A stretch of DNA of 64,000 nt from Kamptonema sp. UHCC 0994 (GTDB lineage: Bacteria; Cyanobacteriota; Cyanobacteriia; Cyanobacteriales; Microcoleaceae): positions 1 through 64,000 of the forward strand of contig NZ_JARFTR010000125.1 in the NCBI RefSeq assembly GCF_029167235.1, read 5' to 3'. The notes under the pieces are model-generated. The model made no database searches. It saw only the letters and a list, made by a program, of their open reading frames with translations, and had not been told where the DNA came from. The position numbers and the translations under genes were made by a program. Of the stretch, positions 8,614 through 17,721 are shown piece after piece (position 1 is the first letter of the stretch; each line of letters opens with the position of its first letter).

Positions 8614-8663
8614 CAGTCCGCGTAGGCGGACTTCATTTGTGTAGTAGCGATTTCAATCGCCGA
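8614..8663. repeat. Dispersed palindromic repeat (AGTCCGC...GCGGACT family)
   Basis: The palindrome AGTCCGCGTAGGCGGACT is followed by TTTGTGTAGTAGCGATTTCA and ATCGCC. The same composite sequence occurs in both orientations at 15121-15308. It sits between the truncated PhyH gene and the convergent hypothetical gene. Confidence 0.85.
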
Positions 8664-8702
8664 ATGATAAAAGGGATATCTTTCTGCCTGAATACTTCGC
8701 CG

Positions 8703-10025
8703 CTACGATTTAAAACCTTTAGAACCTTTCTTTTTATCCTGCGGCTTAGACTTAGATTTATTAACTTCAGTCATAGCTTCCTGAAATAAATTGTGCAAGT
8801 GCAGGGGAACGCTGGCAATTTCTGGCAGTTGCGGCTCTAAAGGTTTATTGTATTCTTGCAAAAGTGTATCTAAATCGCGCTCTAAATTAAAATCTGGTCG
8901 CTCTAATACTGTTTGCAAAACTTTTTCTAGTTGGGTTGGGTAAGTTTGGGCTAAACGTTGCCAGATGAAAGCATTAATCGTAGGATCTTCCAGGTAATTG
9001 CGAACTAATTTGTTAGCATTAGGTAAGCTTTCCCCGTCTTCTGTTTCTAACAGAGCTTTGATTTGAGCGTAGGTAGGTAAAAACATCTGACCCCAACGAG
9101 GATTAGAAATAGCCGTTACCTGTTCGACTTTTTTAATAGAATCTGGCAAGTCAATTTTCGGCATCACCATTTGGGAATTTGCCTTGCCGAACATTCGATC
9201 GACTGTATCAGCATCAGCACCCATTTCTGTTGCTTCGGCTCTGATTTTAGTAGCATCAACTCCTGATTCTGCTGCTATTTCATCAAGAGATTTTGAACTG
9301 TCAATGCCAGCTTCAGCTAGGCGTTTTTTAGTAATTACTTCTTGAAATTCTGCAATCTTTTTGTTAAGATGATATCCTGAAAGTGTGATTTCATCGCTAC
9401 CAAAAAAATCAGTAAAATCTTGGTGATACTGCTCGACTGATTGCCAGGCCTGTTCTAACAATTCGGGAGCATCGCTATAAAGGGCATTTTTGTGATTCTG
9501 CTTGAAGTTACCAATGGCGACTGCTAATTTGGGTTTACCCAATTTTCCCATTAATATGTGATGCCCAGAAAACATCCAGTAACTATCGGTTAGGGGGGCA
9601 ATGCGAACCAGTAAAATTTCCCCAGGTTTGAGTTTTGCTGTATCTTTGAGCGGGTCAGAATTATTGATTTTAACCCTGTAGTGTTTGGCGGTTAGCCAGT
9701 TAATTAGCTCGAAGCCATCAGGTAGAATTTGGCTAATTTCAAATAACCCTGTAAAGCTGCGCCGCCAGTTGTCTAATAACAGGCGATCGCCATCTTCTAA
9801 GTCTGTCTGAGCGATAAATAGATCCAGAGGCGATCGCTCTCCGACTTTACCTTCGATAATAAAACTGTCAACGAGTTGATTTTGCTGGGCGATGTCATAG
9901 CGATCGCGCGAAGAACCCGCCGCTATATAAGCCTCTAAAGCTACCGCTAACTCTCCCTCTGCATCCAGTACAAAGTCTATTAAATTTTGCTTGAGTTTCC
10001 AAGCTCTTTCCAGAATAGCTTCCAC
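8703..10025 (-). CDS. Conserved hypothetical protein (440 aa)
   Basis: A 440-residue soluble protein with no signal peptide, starting at a GTG. I do not recognise a named domain. The N-terminal half (to about residue 220) is mixed alpha/beta with LLLDNWRRSFTGLFEI and PGEILLVRIAPL. A helical middle (about 225-290) includes a short EIAAESGVDATKIRAEATEMGADA, resembling a helical repeat. The C-terminal part is helical and ends in a Lys/Ser-rich tail (SKPQDKKKGSKGFKS). Length and lack of membrane segments suggest a cytoplasmic role. A truncated MITE-like end lies 71 bases upstream of the start. Confidence 0.65.
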   Translation of the reverse strand: MEAILERAWKLKQNLIDFVLDAEGELAVALEAYIAAGSSRDRYDIAQQNQLVDSFIIEGKVGERSPLDLFIAQTDLEDGDRLLLDNWRRSFTGLFEISQILPDGFELINWLTAKHYRVKINNSDPLKDTAKLKPGEILLVRIAPLTDSYWMFSGHHILMGKLGKPKLAVAIGNFKQNHKNALYSDAPELLEQAWQSVEQYHQDFTDFFGSDEITLSGYHLNKKIAEFQEVITKKRLAEAGIDSSKSLDEIAAESGVDATKIRAEATEMGADADTVDRMFGKANSQMVMPKIDLPDSIKKVEQVTAISNPRWGQMFLPTYAQIKALLETEDGESLPNANKLVRNYLEDPTINAFIWQRLAQTYPTQLEKVLQTVLERPDFNLERDLDTLLQEYNKPLEPQLPEIASVPLHLHNLFQEAMTEVNKSKSKPQDKKKGSKGFKS

Positions 10026-10095
10026 AATTTAATCTCTTAATTTGAGCTGGATTGTAATACTAATTAGCTTAATTTGAGATCGATCTAAAGGAAGA

Positions 10096-10140
10096 TATAG
10101 CAACCGCTTTCGGCGGTTAGGGGCTAGGGGCTAGGGAAAG
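10096..10140. mobile_element. MITE-like element TATAGCAACCGC, left end only
   Basis: TATAGCAACCGC followed by TTTCGGCGGTTAGG and GGCTAGGG repeats matches the left end of the element at 4853-4969. No right inverted end is found before 10268, so this copy is truncated or diverged. Confidence 0.65.
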
Positions 10141-10267
10141 AAGGTAAAGGAGAGGGCGCAAGGTGGGTCTTTTTCAAAAATGCGATGCTCTCAAGGATTT
10201 ATGCTGTAGGAAAATTTAGACTAGCGTAAATCCTAAATAGTTCTCAATTCGCCTACAGCCAAATCTG

Positions 10268-11704
10268 ATGATTCCCAAAACAAGTAAACTGACTCGAATT
10301 GCCTTAATCCTGGCGATCGCGATCGCCAGCGGCGGATTATTTTTACTCAAAAAACCTGCCCCATTCGTACAAGCACAGACTCCATCGCCATCACCAACCC
10401 CCGCCAAGCCTACTCCCCAGGAAATCCTAGTCAATAATGAAGTGCGATCGCTGCCCGGCTCGTTGGATAATGTACCCATGCTCAACAGTGACAGTCCAGA
10501 ATGGGTAAAAAAAGAGGGAATTTTGCTCTCCACCTTTCCACCAGAAGGGAAAAAAGTACCCGCAGCTCATCTTAACTTCCCATTTCAGGGACAATTTAAC
10601 TTATTTGCCCACCACTTCACCCACACTCCCCCCAACTTGCAAACCTTATACATTGGGGCAATTTTATACAATCCCGGCAAACAACCCGTAACCGTGGAAG
10701 TCTTACAGGCAGCGAGTTATCTGATGGAACCAGACGCACCTTTCAAACAAAAGCCGCCAATAAGTGAGAATCCTCAAGGAGAAGTATATTCTGGTCACGG
10801 CATTCGCGCTGTAGATAATATTTTGCGGGGAGTACGACAACCCAATTTTCCTGCAAAACTGGTACTTGCCCCTGGGGAAAGCAAGATGCTACTCAATGGT
10901 TCAATTCCGGTGCGGGAGTTGCCAAAGCCTATAAATGGTCGTTCTACCTTTATGGCATTGAAAAGTAGCGGTAAAGTTTACGCTGCGACTTTGGCGCTGT
11001 ATGCCAAGAAAAATCCTGACGGTAGCGATCGCGCCCCTACTCTCAAAGAATGGCAAGATTTGTTATACAATGGTAGCTTAGCTCTACCCCGCGATAAAAC
11101 TCCAACACCACCCGGAGCCCCTGGTAATCTGATTTACAGTCGCGTTGCAGGCGTGCAACAAGGTTCGCGATGGCAAGCACAATTAGTAGACAAAAATAGC
11201 ACTAATCTCACAATTCCCCAACGCGGTAAAGCTTATTCCTATGCGATCGCTACCCTCCGAGGCGGTAAACTCGGTACAGACCAAGTGCAAACAGCAAAAC
11301 TGCTAGTACGCTATCCAGATACGGCCTACGAAGCACACGGTAACTATGGCGTTCACTACGATCTTACTTTTCCCCTGCACAACACCACCGATCGACCGCA
11401 GGAAGTCGCGATCGCACTGGAAACACCTTTAAAAGAAGATAAGTTAGTAAAAGGCGGGTTACGCTTCCGCAAACCTCCCTTAGATTTCCCCTATTTCCGA
11501 GGTACAGTGCGGTTGCGTTATCAAAATGATAGCGGTCAAAAGGTCACGCGCTACGTGCATTTGTGGCATCGAGTTGGTCAAGTTGTAGAACCAATGGTCA
11601 AGTTGAAATTAGCAACCGGAGAAAAGCGATCCGTGCAAGTAGATTTCATCTATCCTCCTGATTCTACGCCGCCGCAAGTATTGACCGTGAAAACTTTGGA
11701 GTAA
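10268..11704 (+). CDS. DUF3370 domain-containing exported protein
   Basis: A 478-residue protein with an N-terminal signal or anchor (about residues 8-27, IALILAIAIASGGLFLL) and a short Pro/Ser-rich stretch. A full-length DUF3370 domain follows, recognisable from PQEILVNNEVRSLPG, FNLFAHHFTHTPP, LYIGAILYNPG and VLAPGESKMLLNG. The family is nearly confined to cyanobacteria and its function is unknown; beta-rich segments fit an extracytoplasmic protein. It precedes an SLH-domain gene by 59 bases on the same strand, so a two-gene envelope operon is likely. Confidence 0.85.
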   Translation: MIPKTSKLTRIALILAIAIASGGLFLLKKPAPFVQAQTPSPSPTPAKPTPQEILVNNEVRSLPGSLDNVPMLNSDSPEWVKKEGILLSTFPPEGKKVPAAHLNFPFQGQFNLFAHHFTHTPPNLQTLYIGAILYNPGKQPVTVEVLQAASYLMEPDAPFKQKPPISENPQGEVYSGHGIRAVDNILRGVRQPNFPAKLVLAPGESKMLLNGSIPVRELPKPINGRSTFMALKSSGKVYAATLALYAKKNPDGSDRAPTLKEWQDLLYNGSLALPRDKTPTPPGAPGNLIYSRVAGVQQGSRWQAQLVDKNSTNLTIPQRGKAYSYAIATLRGGKLGTDQVQTAKLLVRYPDTAYEAHGNYGVHYDLTFPLHNTTDRPQEVAIALETPLKEDKLVKGGLRFRKPPLDFPYFRGTVRLRYQNDSGQKVTRYVHLWHRVGQVVEPMVKLKLATGEKRSVQVDFIYPPDSTPPQVLTVKTLE

Positions 11705-11763
11705 TATTGTTTGTAATAGCGATCGCTGTGGTTTAATTGACACATCGCTATCCAAGCAAAACT

Positions 11764-12801
11764 ATGGCATCTCCACAACCCCCATCACCAGAAAACAAAC
11801 CTCTAGGCTTCGATGAATGGATCGCGATCGCAGTTGCCTTCAGCGCGATCGCAGCAATTTTCTTTTGGTCAACAGGTCAAAATGGCAATCAACTGGAAAT
11901 CTCAAATTCCCCATCTCCAAGTCCATCCTCTACCATACCAGAAAATCTGAATCCATCACAGCCAGTCGAGCAAAATCCTAGTCAACCTTTGGGTACTGTA
12001 ACTGTCACTCCCTCTTCATCTCCTGCTAAACCCCAATCGCAATCAATCCCCTTCGCTTCTCCTGCACCAAATATCATTCCTCAAGCAGCAATTATTCGCT
12101 CCGTTCCCTTTCCCGCAAGTCCCAAACCTCAATCTGCTCCCGTTAAAACAGCCATAATTCCTGCTAAAATAATTCCTGTACCTCAAGCGAATTCTACCCA
12201 AACTACTCCGATTAAATTCTCAGATGTTTCTGACAAATATTGGGCGCGTCCCTTTATTGACAAACTTTCAGAACGCAAAATTATTACTGGTTTTAATGAT
12301 GGCACTTTTCGACCAGAACAGCCAGTAACGCGAGCAGAGTTAGCAGCAATAATTGAAGGCATAGTTACCGACCAAAAACTCGATCCGAAACCTGTTAACT
12401 TTAAGGATGTAAAAGCTAATAACTGGGCTGTTCCTGCCATAGCAAAATCTGTGCAAGCTGGATTTATGAAAGGATATCCCGGAAATTCCTTCCGTCCTGA
12501 TGAAAATGTGCCAAAAGTGCAAGTTGTGGCAGCTTTAGCTAGCGGTCTTAACCTGAAGCCGCCCACAAAATCAGCCCAAGCTTTAGAGATTTATAAAGAT
12601 AGTAAACAAGTACCAAGTTGGGCAATTGAACGAGTAGCAGCAGCCACACAAGGTAACATAGTTGTTAACTATCCAAAGCGGGATTTTCTTAACCCAAATC
12701 AACCAGCAACTCGTGCCGATGTAGCTGCTATGGTTTATCAAACCTTAGTTAAGTTGGGAAAAGCAGAACCCCAATCGTCTGAGTATATTGTTCGTCCTTG
12801 A
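11764..12801 (+). CDS. S-layer homology (SLH) domain protein
   Basis: About 345 residues from the ATG at 11764. A single transmembrane or signal segment lies near residues 17-37 (WIAIAVAFSAIAAIFFW). A Pro/Ser/Gln-rich linker (about 40-145) follows. Then come SLH repeats: FSDVSDKYWARPFIDKLSER...GFNDGTFRPEQPVTRAE, VNFKDVKANNWAVPAIAKSV...GYPGNSFRPDENV, and a weaker third copy with IYKDSKQVPSWAIERVAAA. SLH domains bind secondary cell-wall polymers, so it probably anchors to the wall while tethered to the membrane. It likely forms an operon with the DUF3370 gene. Confidence 0.85.
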   Translation: MASPQPPSPENKPLGFDEWIAIAVAFSAIAAIFFWSTGQNGNQLEISNSPSPSPSSTIPENLNPSQPVEQNPSQPLGTVTVTPSSSPAKPQSQSIPFASPAPNIIPQAAIIRSVPFPASPKPQSAPVKTAIIPAKIIPVPQANSTQTTPIKFSDVSDKYWARPFIDKLSERKIITGFNDGTFRPEQPVTRAELAAIIEGIVTDQKLDPKPVNFKDVKANNWAVPAIAKSVQAGFMKGYPGNSFRPDENVPKVQVVAALASGLNLKPPTKSAQALEIYKDSKQVPSWAIERVAAATQGNIVVNYPKRDFLNPNQPATRADVAAMVYQTLVKLGKAEPQSSEYIVRP

Positions 12802-12828
12802 ATCGTCTGATTTGGTTAACATTAGCAT

Positions 12829-12854
12829 TACCGCCAAGATGGCGGCGTTACGGA
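12829..12854. repeat. Short GC-rich palindromic repeat copy
   Basis: TACCGCCAAGATGGCGGCGT followed by TACGG is a diverged copy of the inverted-repeat core found at 1-110 and 38340-38395. It sits between the convergent SLH and M3 peptidase genes and may act in transcript 3' ends. Confidence 0.6.
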
Positions 12855-12949
12855 TATTTTTGCATAACTCCTGTTAGTCTTAAGGTAGGCGTTGCTGCTA
12901 ATAATATCTGCAAAAAAATTGAGATTTAAATAGCAGCACCACCTTACTT

Positions 12950-15052
12950 TTAAGCAACAGCTAAACCAGTATGTACCAATAAAGGTTTAGTGCTCGGTTC
13001 CCGTCCCCGGAAAGCCTTAAACACTTCCATCGGATGCAAACTTCCCCCTAATCCTAAGACAGTATCGCGGAAACGAGCACCCGTAGACGCGATCGCATCT
13101 TCATTTTCCAAACCAGCCTCCTCAAAAGCCGAAAAAGCATCAGCACTCAAAACCTCAGCCCATTTATAACTGTAATATCCCGCCGCATAACCGCCAGCAA
13201 AAATATGTCCGAAGGCGCACAAAAATGAATCTTCAGGCAATGGTGGCAAAACAGTTGTAGTCTTAGCAATGCGGTTGCGAATATCCGTTACACTTTCCTC
13301 ACCTCCTGGTTGATAGCGGTGATGCAATTCAATATCAACCAAGCTAAAATGTAACTGCCTTAACATCCCGCTACCACTCATATAATTACGTGCAGCCAGT
13401 AACTTTTGATAATAATGTTCTGGCAAAGTTTCCCCTGTTTCGTAATGCTTAGCCATGCCAAAAAGAGTAGCGCGATCGTAACACCAATTCTCCATAAATT
13501 GACTGGGCAATTCCACTGCATCCCACTCAATATTATTGATTCCAGCCGCCCCCGGATGGTCTACTTTTGTCAACATATGCTGCAAGCCATGACCAAATTC
13601 ATGGAACAAAGTTTCGACTTCTATAAAGTTCATTAAACTCGGCTTTCCATCCACAGGAGGAGATTGATTGCAGACCAAATAAGCCACAGGTAAGCGTGTT
13701 TTTTGTCCGTCTACATCGATGATTTTAGCCCGCACAATACACTCATCCATCCAAGCACCACCGCGCTTTTCTGTGGGACGACTGTAAGGGTCTAAATAGA
13801 AATACGCGATCGCATTTCCTTGCTCATCAGCAATCTGGAAATAGCGCACATCCTCATGCCATACTGCCGCCTCACCATCAGCAGCAGTAACAGTCACCCC
13901 AAACAGCCGATTTACTAAAGTAAATAAGCCATCAAGTACCTGCGGTAAAGGAAAATAAGGTCGCAATTCTTCAGCACTAAAAGCAAACTTTTCTTCCCGC
14001 TGACGTTCTGCCCAAAAACTGATATCCCAGTGCTTCAAATCTTGAGCTTCCGGGGAGCCTTTCGTAGCGGCAAAAGCCTTTAAATTCTCTAAATCTTTGA
14101 TAGCAGCATCATAACTAGCGCCGCGCAATTCTTCCAGCAAAGCCTCTACAGCTTCCACATTAGGAGCCATTTTACTAGCTAAACTTAATTCAGCATAACT
14201 GCTAAATCCCAGCAAAGCAGCTTTCTCTTTTCGCAATTCTAAAATGCGATCGATTAGCGGCCAATTATTCAACTCGCCGCTAGAAGCACGGCTCATAAAA
14301 GCTTTGTAAAGCTTTTCTCGCAAGTCGCGGCGGGTGCTGTGCTGCATGAAAGGGCCATAACTGGGGAAATCTAAAGTGATGCGCCAAGGGCCATTTTCAG
14401 TAGTAGCATCTTCTGCACCTTCGGTACGAGCAGATTGAGCGGCTAAACTGAGTAAACTAGGAGGTAAACCATCAACTTCATCCTTATTTGTCAGAGTGAG
14501 GCTAAAAGCTTTTGTAGAGTCAAGAACGTGGTTAGAAAATTTAGTACCAATTTCTGCTAATTCCATTTGAATAGCATTGAAACGTTCTTTTTGATCGCCT
14601 TCTAATCCTACACCAGAAAGCTCTGAATCTCGGATAGAGGATTCTACAATTCGCTTTTGAGCTAGGTCTAAACTTTCCCATTCGCTACCGCTATGCAATG
14701 CTTTAAAAGCATCATATAACGGTTTACTTTGGCTAAATTTATTCCAAAACTGGACAACTTGAGGCTGCATAGTTTCGTGAGCAGTTCGCAATTCTGGGCT
14801 ATTCTTAACACCAGTTAAGTGTCCAATTGTACCCCAACTCCAGTTTAAACGCTCTACAATGCGCTGTAGGGGTTCGACTAAGCCACTCCAAGTCGGTTTA
14901 ACGGTTGCTTCTAAGCTGCTAAGCTCTTTCTCTAATTCTGCCAGTATTTGTGTGATTGCAGGGACTACGTGCTCTGCTTTGATGACATCGAAGGGGGGTA
15001 GTCCTTTACCAATTAGTAAGGGGTTTTCAGTAACGATCGCAGTTGCAGTCAT
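12950..15052 (-). CDS. prlC: M3 family oligopeptidase A
   Basis: A 700-residue cytoplasmic zinc metallopeptidase that degrades short peptides, including cleaved signal peptides in E. coli. The zinc motif HEFGH is at residues 484-488 (FHEFGHGLQHML). A downstream Glu ligand lies in the expected region (NNIEWDAVELPSQFMENW). Length matches OpdA/PrlC (~680-700). The start ATG is at 15052. It is flanked by repeats and has no clear operon partner. Confidence 0.9.
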   Translation of the reverse strand: MTATAIVTENPLLIGKGLPPFDVIKAEHVVPAITQILAELEKELSSLEATVKPTWSGLVEPLQRIVERLNWSWGTIGHLTGVKNSPELRTAHETMQPQVVQFWNKFSQSKPLYDAFKALHSGSEWESLDLAQKRIVESSIRDSELSGVGLEGDQKERFNAIQMELAEIGTKFSNHVLDSTKAFSLTLTNKDEVDGLPPSLLSLAAQSARTEGAEDATTENGPWRITLDFPSYGPFMQHSTRRDLREKLYKAFMSRASSGELNNWPLIDRILELRKEKAALLGFSSYAELSLASKMAPNVEAVEALLEELRGASYDAAIKDLENLKAFAATKGSPEAQDLKHWDISFWAERQREEKFAFSAEELRPYFPLPQVLDGLFTLVNRLFGVTVTAADGEAAVWHEDVRYFQIADEQGNAIAYFYLDPYSRPTEKRGGAWMDECIVRAKIIDVDGQKTRLPVAYLVCNQSPPVDGKPSLMNFIEVETLFHEFGHGLQHMLTKVDHPGAAGINNIEWDAVELPSQFMENWCYDRATLFGMAKHYETGETLPEHYYQKLLAARNYMSGSGMLRQLHFSLVDIELHHRYQPGGEESVTDIRNRIAKTTTVLPPLPEDSFLCAFGHIFAGGYAAGYYSYKWAEVLSADAFSAFEEAGLENEDAIASTGARFRDTVLGLGGSLHPMEVFKAFRGREPSTKPLLVHTGLAVA

Positions 15053-15120
15053 AGGATTTTCAGTAAGATATTGACAAGGGTTGACTTTTAATCTTGTAGC
15101 ACAGTTACCTGTTTAATTAC

Positions 15121-15308
15121 TTGGCGGTTGAAACCGCTACTACACTAACAAAGTCCGCCTACGCGGACTATAAGAATCAGATGAAACCTGCATGAGTTGG
15201 GTTGAAATTCTACAGTCCGCGCAGGCGGACTTTGTTTGTATAGCCGCGAATTCTATTCGCCAAGGCTTAAGTTGACTTCGTTTGTATAGCTGCGAATTCT
15301 ATTCGCCA
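15121..15308. repeat. Inverted pair of AGTCCGC-family repeats plus partial tandem copy
   Basis: A left copy (15121-15169, inverted) and a right copy (about 15214-15265) of the repeat seen at 8614 face each other across ~45 bases. A partial third copy (about 15275-15308) repeats TTTGTATAGC-TGCGAATTCT and runs up to the glutaminase stop. The stretch CTTAAGTTGACT at the glutaminase 3' end is also present near 15266, so the duplication unit included the gene's last codons. Confidence 0.8.
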
Positions 15309-15310
15309 GC

Positions 15311-16282
15311 TTAAGTTGACTCGCAATTTACCTCCAAAAATTGAGAATTGTCCGCTCGTAAATCAAATAAATGCAGCCCAAATTGTTCGGAAATTTCCTC
15401 ACATACCTTTAGCCCTCTCACACTACTACCATGAGAATCCAGCAAAGGTGAGAAGACGGCAATGCCCATTTTATGAGGAGCAACGGCGATAATGCCGCCA
15501 GAAACGCCGCTTTTGGCGGGAAGTCCAACTGTATAAGCCCACTCACCAGCAAAGTTATACATACCGCAAGTGTACATAATTGTTAAAATATTTCTCACAT
15601 AGCGAGATTCAACGGCCCGTACTTTGGAGATCGGATTGATGCCACAATTAGCGAGGGTGGCGGCCATAACTGCTAAATCTTGGCAGTTGACCATAACGGA
15701 ACACTGCTGAAAATAGAGGTCTAGAGCTTCGTCGATATTGGGTTCAATCATGCCAAAATTGAGCATGAGATGAGCCATTGCGCGGTTGCGATGTCCGGTG
15801 CTGCGTTCTGAGGTGAAAACGGACATATCAACGAACAAATCGCGACCAACGTAACGCTGAAACATATCTAACATTCGGTTGAGGCGTTCGGTGGGATCTG
15901 TGCCTTTGATTAAACTGGTAGTAGCGATCGCGCCTGCATTTACCATTGGATTGTAAGGCCGCTTTGAAACTTCGTCTACTTGAATAGAGTTAAAAGCATC
16001 TCCCGTAGGTTCAACACCAACTCTGCTTAAAACGTAATCGCGACCGCGCTCTTCTAAGGCCATTCCATAAACAAAAGCTTTAGAAATTGACTGAATTGTG
16101 AATAGTTGGTCGCAGTCACCCGCTTGATAAATTTGACCGTCGGCGGTGACAACGCAAATACCAAACCAGTCAGGATTTGCCTTTGCTAGTTCGGGAATGT
16201 AGTTAGCCAGTACACCCTCTTTTAGTGGTTGGAATTTAAGGTGCAATTCGTCAAGAAAGGTTTGAATCGGAGAATTTAGCAA
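15311..16282 (-). CDS. glsA: Glutaminase A
   Basis: A 323-residue glutaminase (glutamine to glutamate and ammonia) of the beta-lactamase-like serine-dependent family. The nucleophile motif SxxK is at S65-K68 (TIQSISKAF). Other conserved pieces are [35 protein letters not shown] and [12 protein letters not shown]. Length is somewhat above the usual 300-310. Translation starts at a TTG (16282); no in-frame ATG lies close upstream. The last codons are duplicated in the repeat tract just downstream. Confidence 0.9.
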   Translation of the reverse strand: MLNSPIQTFLDELHLKFQPLKEGVLANYIPELAKANPDWFGICVVTADGQIYQAGDCDQLFTIQSISKAFVYGMALEERGRDYVLSRVGVEPTGDAFNSIQVDEVSKRPYNPMVNAGAIATTSLIKGTDPTERLNRMLDMFQRYVGRDLFVDMSVFTSERSTGHRNRAMAHLMLNFGMIEPNIDEALDLYFQQCSVMVNCQDLAVMAATLANCGINPISKVRAVESRYVRNILTIMYTCGMYNFAGEWAYTVGLPAKSGVSGGIIAVAPHKMGIAVFSPLLDSHGSSVRGLKVCEEISEQFGLHLFDLRADNSQFLEVNCEST

Positions 16283-16350
16283 GGTGGCGCTCCATATTAA
16301 TCATAGGACTTACGCATGAAGTAGGAAAAAATTGATTTTATTCTATTTTT

Positions 16351-16391
16351 CTTCTTCCTTCTTCCCTCTTCCTTCTTCCTTCTTCCTTCTA
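16351..16391. repeat. CTTCTTC-type pyrimidine heptamer array
   Basis: Tandem CTTCCTT/CTTCTTC units end at the stop codon of the coiled-coil gene and overlap its last bases. The same heptamer recurs before pyrF (51583-51620) and before the gene at 56079. Confidence 0.8.
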
Positions 16392-17255
16392 TTCTGTTTG
16401 CTGCAACTGTTTCACAACATAAATTAACCGCTTGAGATGAGGTTTGACAACTGCTTGCTGCTCCTGTTCTAAACGGTTAATTTTGGCTGCAATCAGCGAT
16501 AAATCTTCTCCCGGTTGAGGAGAAATAGTTTGCAAATCATTCTGGAGAGCTTCAATCGTTTCTTGAATTAATAAAAACCTAGTATTTAAAACCTTCCAGT
16601 CTTCTTGGGTGAGCGCATTTTCTGTTAAGTGTTTAGTCATACTTTGCAGTTGCGCAATCGCTTCCCGGATCGGTTCTATGTCTCCTGCTTCTGGGATCGA
16701 TCGAGCTTGCACTTGTTCACTTACTTGCTGTCGGCTTTCAATCAAAGCTGATGCTACAATTTCTTGCAGAGAAGACACAGATTGACCCAGGCTGAGTATC
16801 TGTTGCTCAAAATCTATGGAGTCAAAGTTTTCTGAACGGGGGATCGCCACAATTTGCTGGCGGAGAGATTCAATATCTGCTGACAATTGCTGGCGGAGTT
16901 TGACTACGATCGCGACGGTTGTTCTTTCCATTTTCTCCAGCGATCGTCGCACTTCAGCAATCTCTGGATCTTGCGAAACCACCTTCTGCTGCTCAAAACG
17001 ATAGCGGTTAGCAACTGAGAGGGAAAGCGCCAAAGTCAGAGGGGCCACCCCATAGAAAGCTTGACCCGAAAGCGCCACAGCTAGGGAACCGAGAGCAGAT
17101 GCACCGAGGGAAGCATACTCGGCTAACTCCAGCCAGTGCCTTTTGTGAGAAGTTTGTTTCACTTTGGGAAGTGAGGAGTCGAGCTTCCGCACGGCTTTAG
17201 GAGTCATAGTGTCTTCCCGTCTTTGATATACTTGTTGCGAGACTTGGGGGATCAT
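16389..17255 (-). CDS. Cyanobacterial membrane-anchored coiled-coil protein, hypothetical
   Basis: A 288-residue protein I cannot name. A basic N-terminus (about 1-45) precedes one or two hydrophobic segments (about 47-80; YASLGASALGSLAVALSG and GVAPLTLALSLSVANRYRF). The rest is almost entirely helical and Gln/Glu-rich, with heptad-like spacing (SLEKMERTTVAIVVKLRQQL and later AKINRLEQEQQAVVKPHLK), so a long coiled coil is predicted. It resembles cell-envelope or septal scaffolding coiled coils in layout only. A MITE-like element lies upstream. Confidence 0.65.
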   Translation of the reverse strand: MIPQVSQQVYQRREDTMTPKAVRKLDSSLPKVKQTSHKRHWLELAEYASLGASALGSLAVALSGQAFYGVAPLTLALSLSVANRYRFEQQKVVSQDPEIAEVRRSLEKMERTTVAIVVKLRQQLSADIESLRQQIVAIPRSENFDSIDFEQQILSLGQSVSSLQEIVASALIESRQQVSEQVQARSIPEAGDIEPIREAIAQLQSMTKHLTENALTQEDWKVLNTRFLLIQETIEALQNDLQTISPQPGEDLSLIAAKINRLEQEQQAVVKPHLKRLIYVVKQLQQTE

Positions 17256-17401
17256 CGGGTTCTATCCTTTTAACTCATATACTCGCTAGGGTTTAGCCCA
17301 AGAGTTGTCTGATTATTTTAATTTTGGCATGAGGCTTGAGTACAGCTCGTTATAGCTTGGTTTGGGGCTTAGGAGGATTTTACCATTTCTGCGATCGCAT
17401 T

Positions 17402-17544
17402 TATAGCAACCTTCTTGGCAGTTAAGACGTTCTGACTTCCACCAAACTCGCTGATTCTATTCCCTTCTTCCCCTTCTTTCACGCTTCCCCTAGCCTAAGC
17501 GCCCCTAGCCTAAGCGCCCCTAGCCGCTGAAAGCGGTTGCTATA
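17402..17544. mobile_element. MITE-like element TATAGCAACC, 143 bp
   Basis: Outer ends TATAGCAACC and GGTTGCTATA are perfect inverted repeats. Inside the right end is the hairpin TAGCCGCTGAAAGCGG. The interior has CT-rich sequence (CCCTTCTTCCCCTTCTTTC) and a duplicated CTAGCCTAAGCGCCC shared with the copy at 33563. It accounts for much of the 466-bp gap 17256-17721; the rest shows no gene. Confidence 0.75.
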
Positions 17545-17721
17545 TTACCGCATCTAGGTACGAGATTCAGACTAGCACACTGTCCCGCGCCACTATCTCT
17601 TAAGTGTAGCGACTGACTGGACACTGCCAATAATCTAACTCGTAGATACCCTGACCAAACTATAGTGCATGACTTTTCTTAATGAAAGACAGGAAATTTA
17701 TTCCCTGGGGCGTTACCGATA

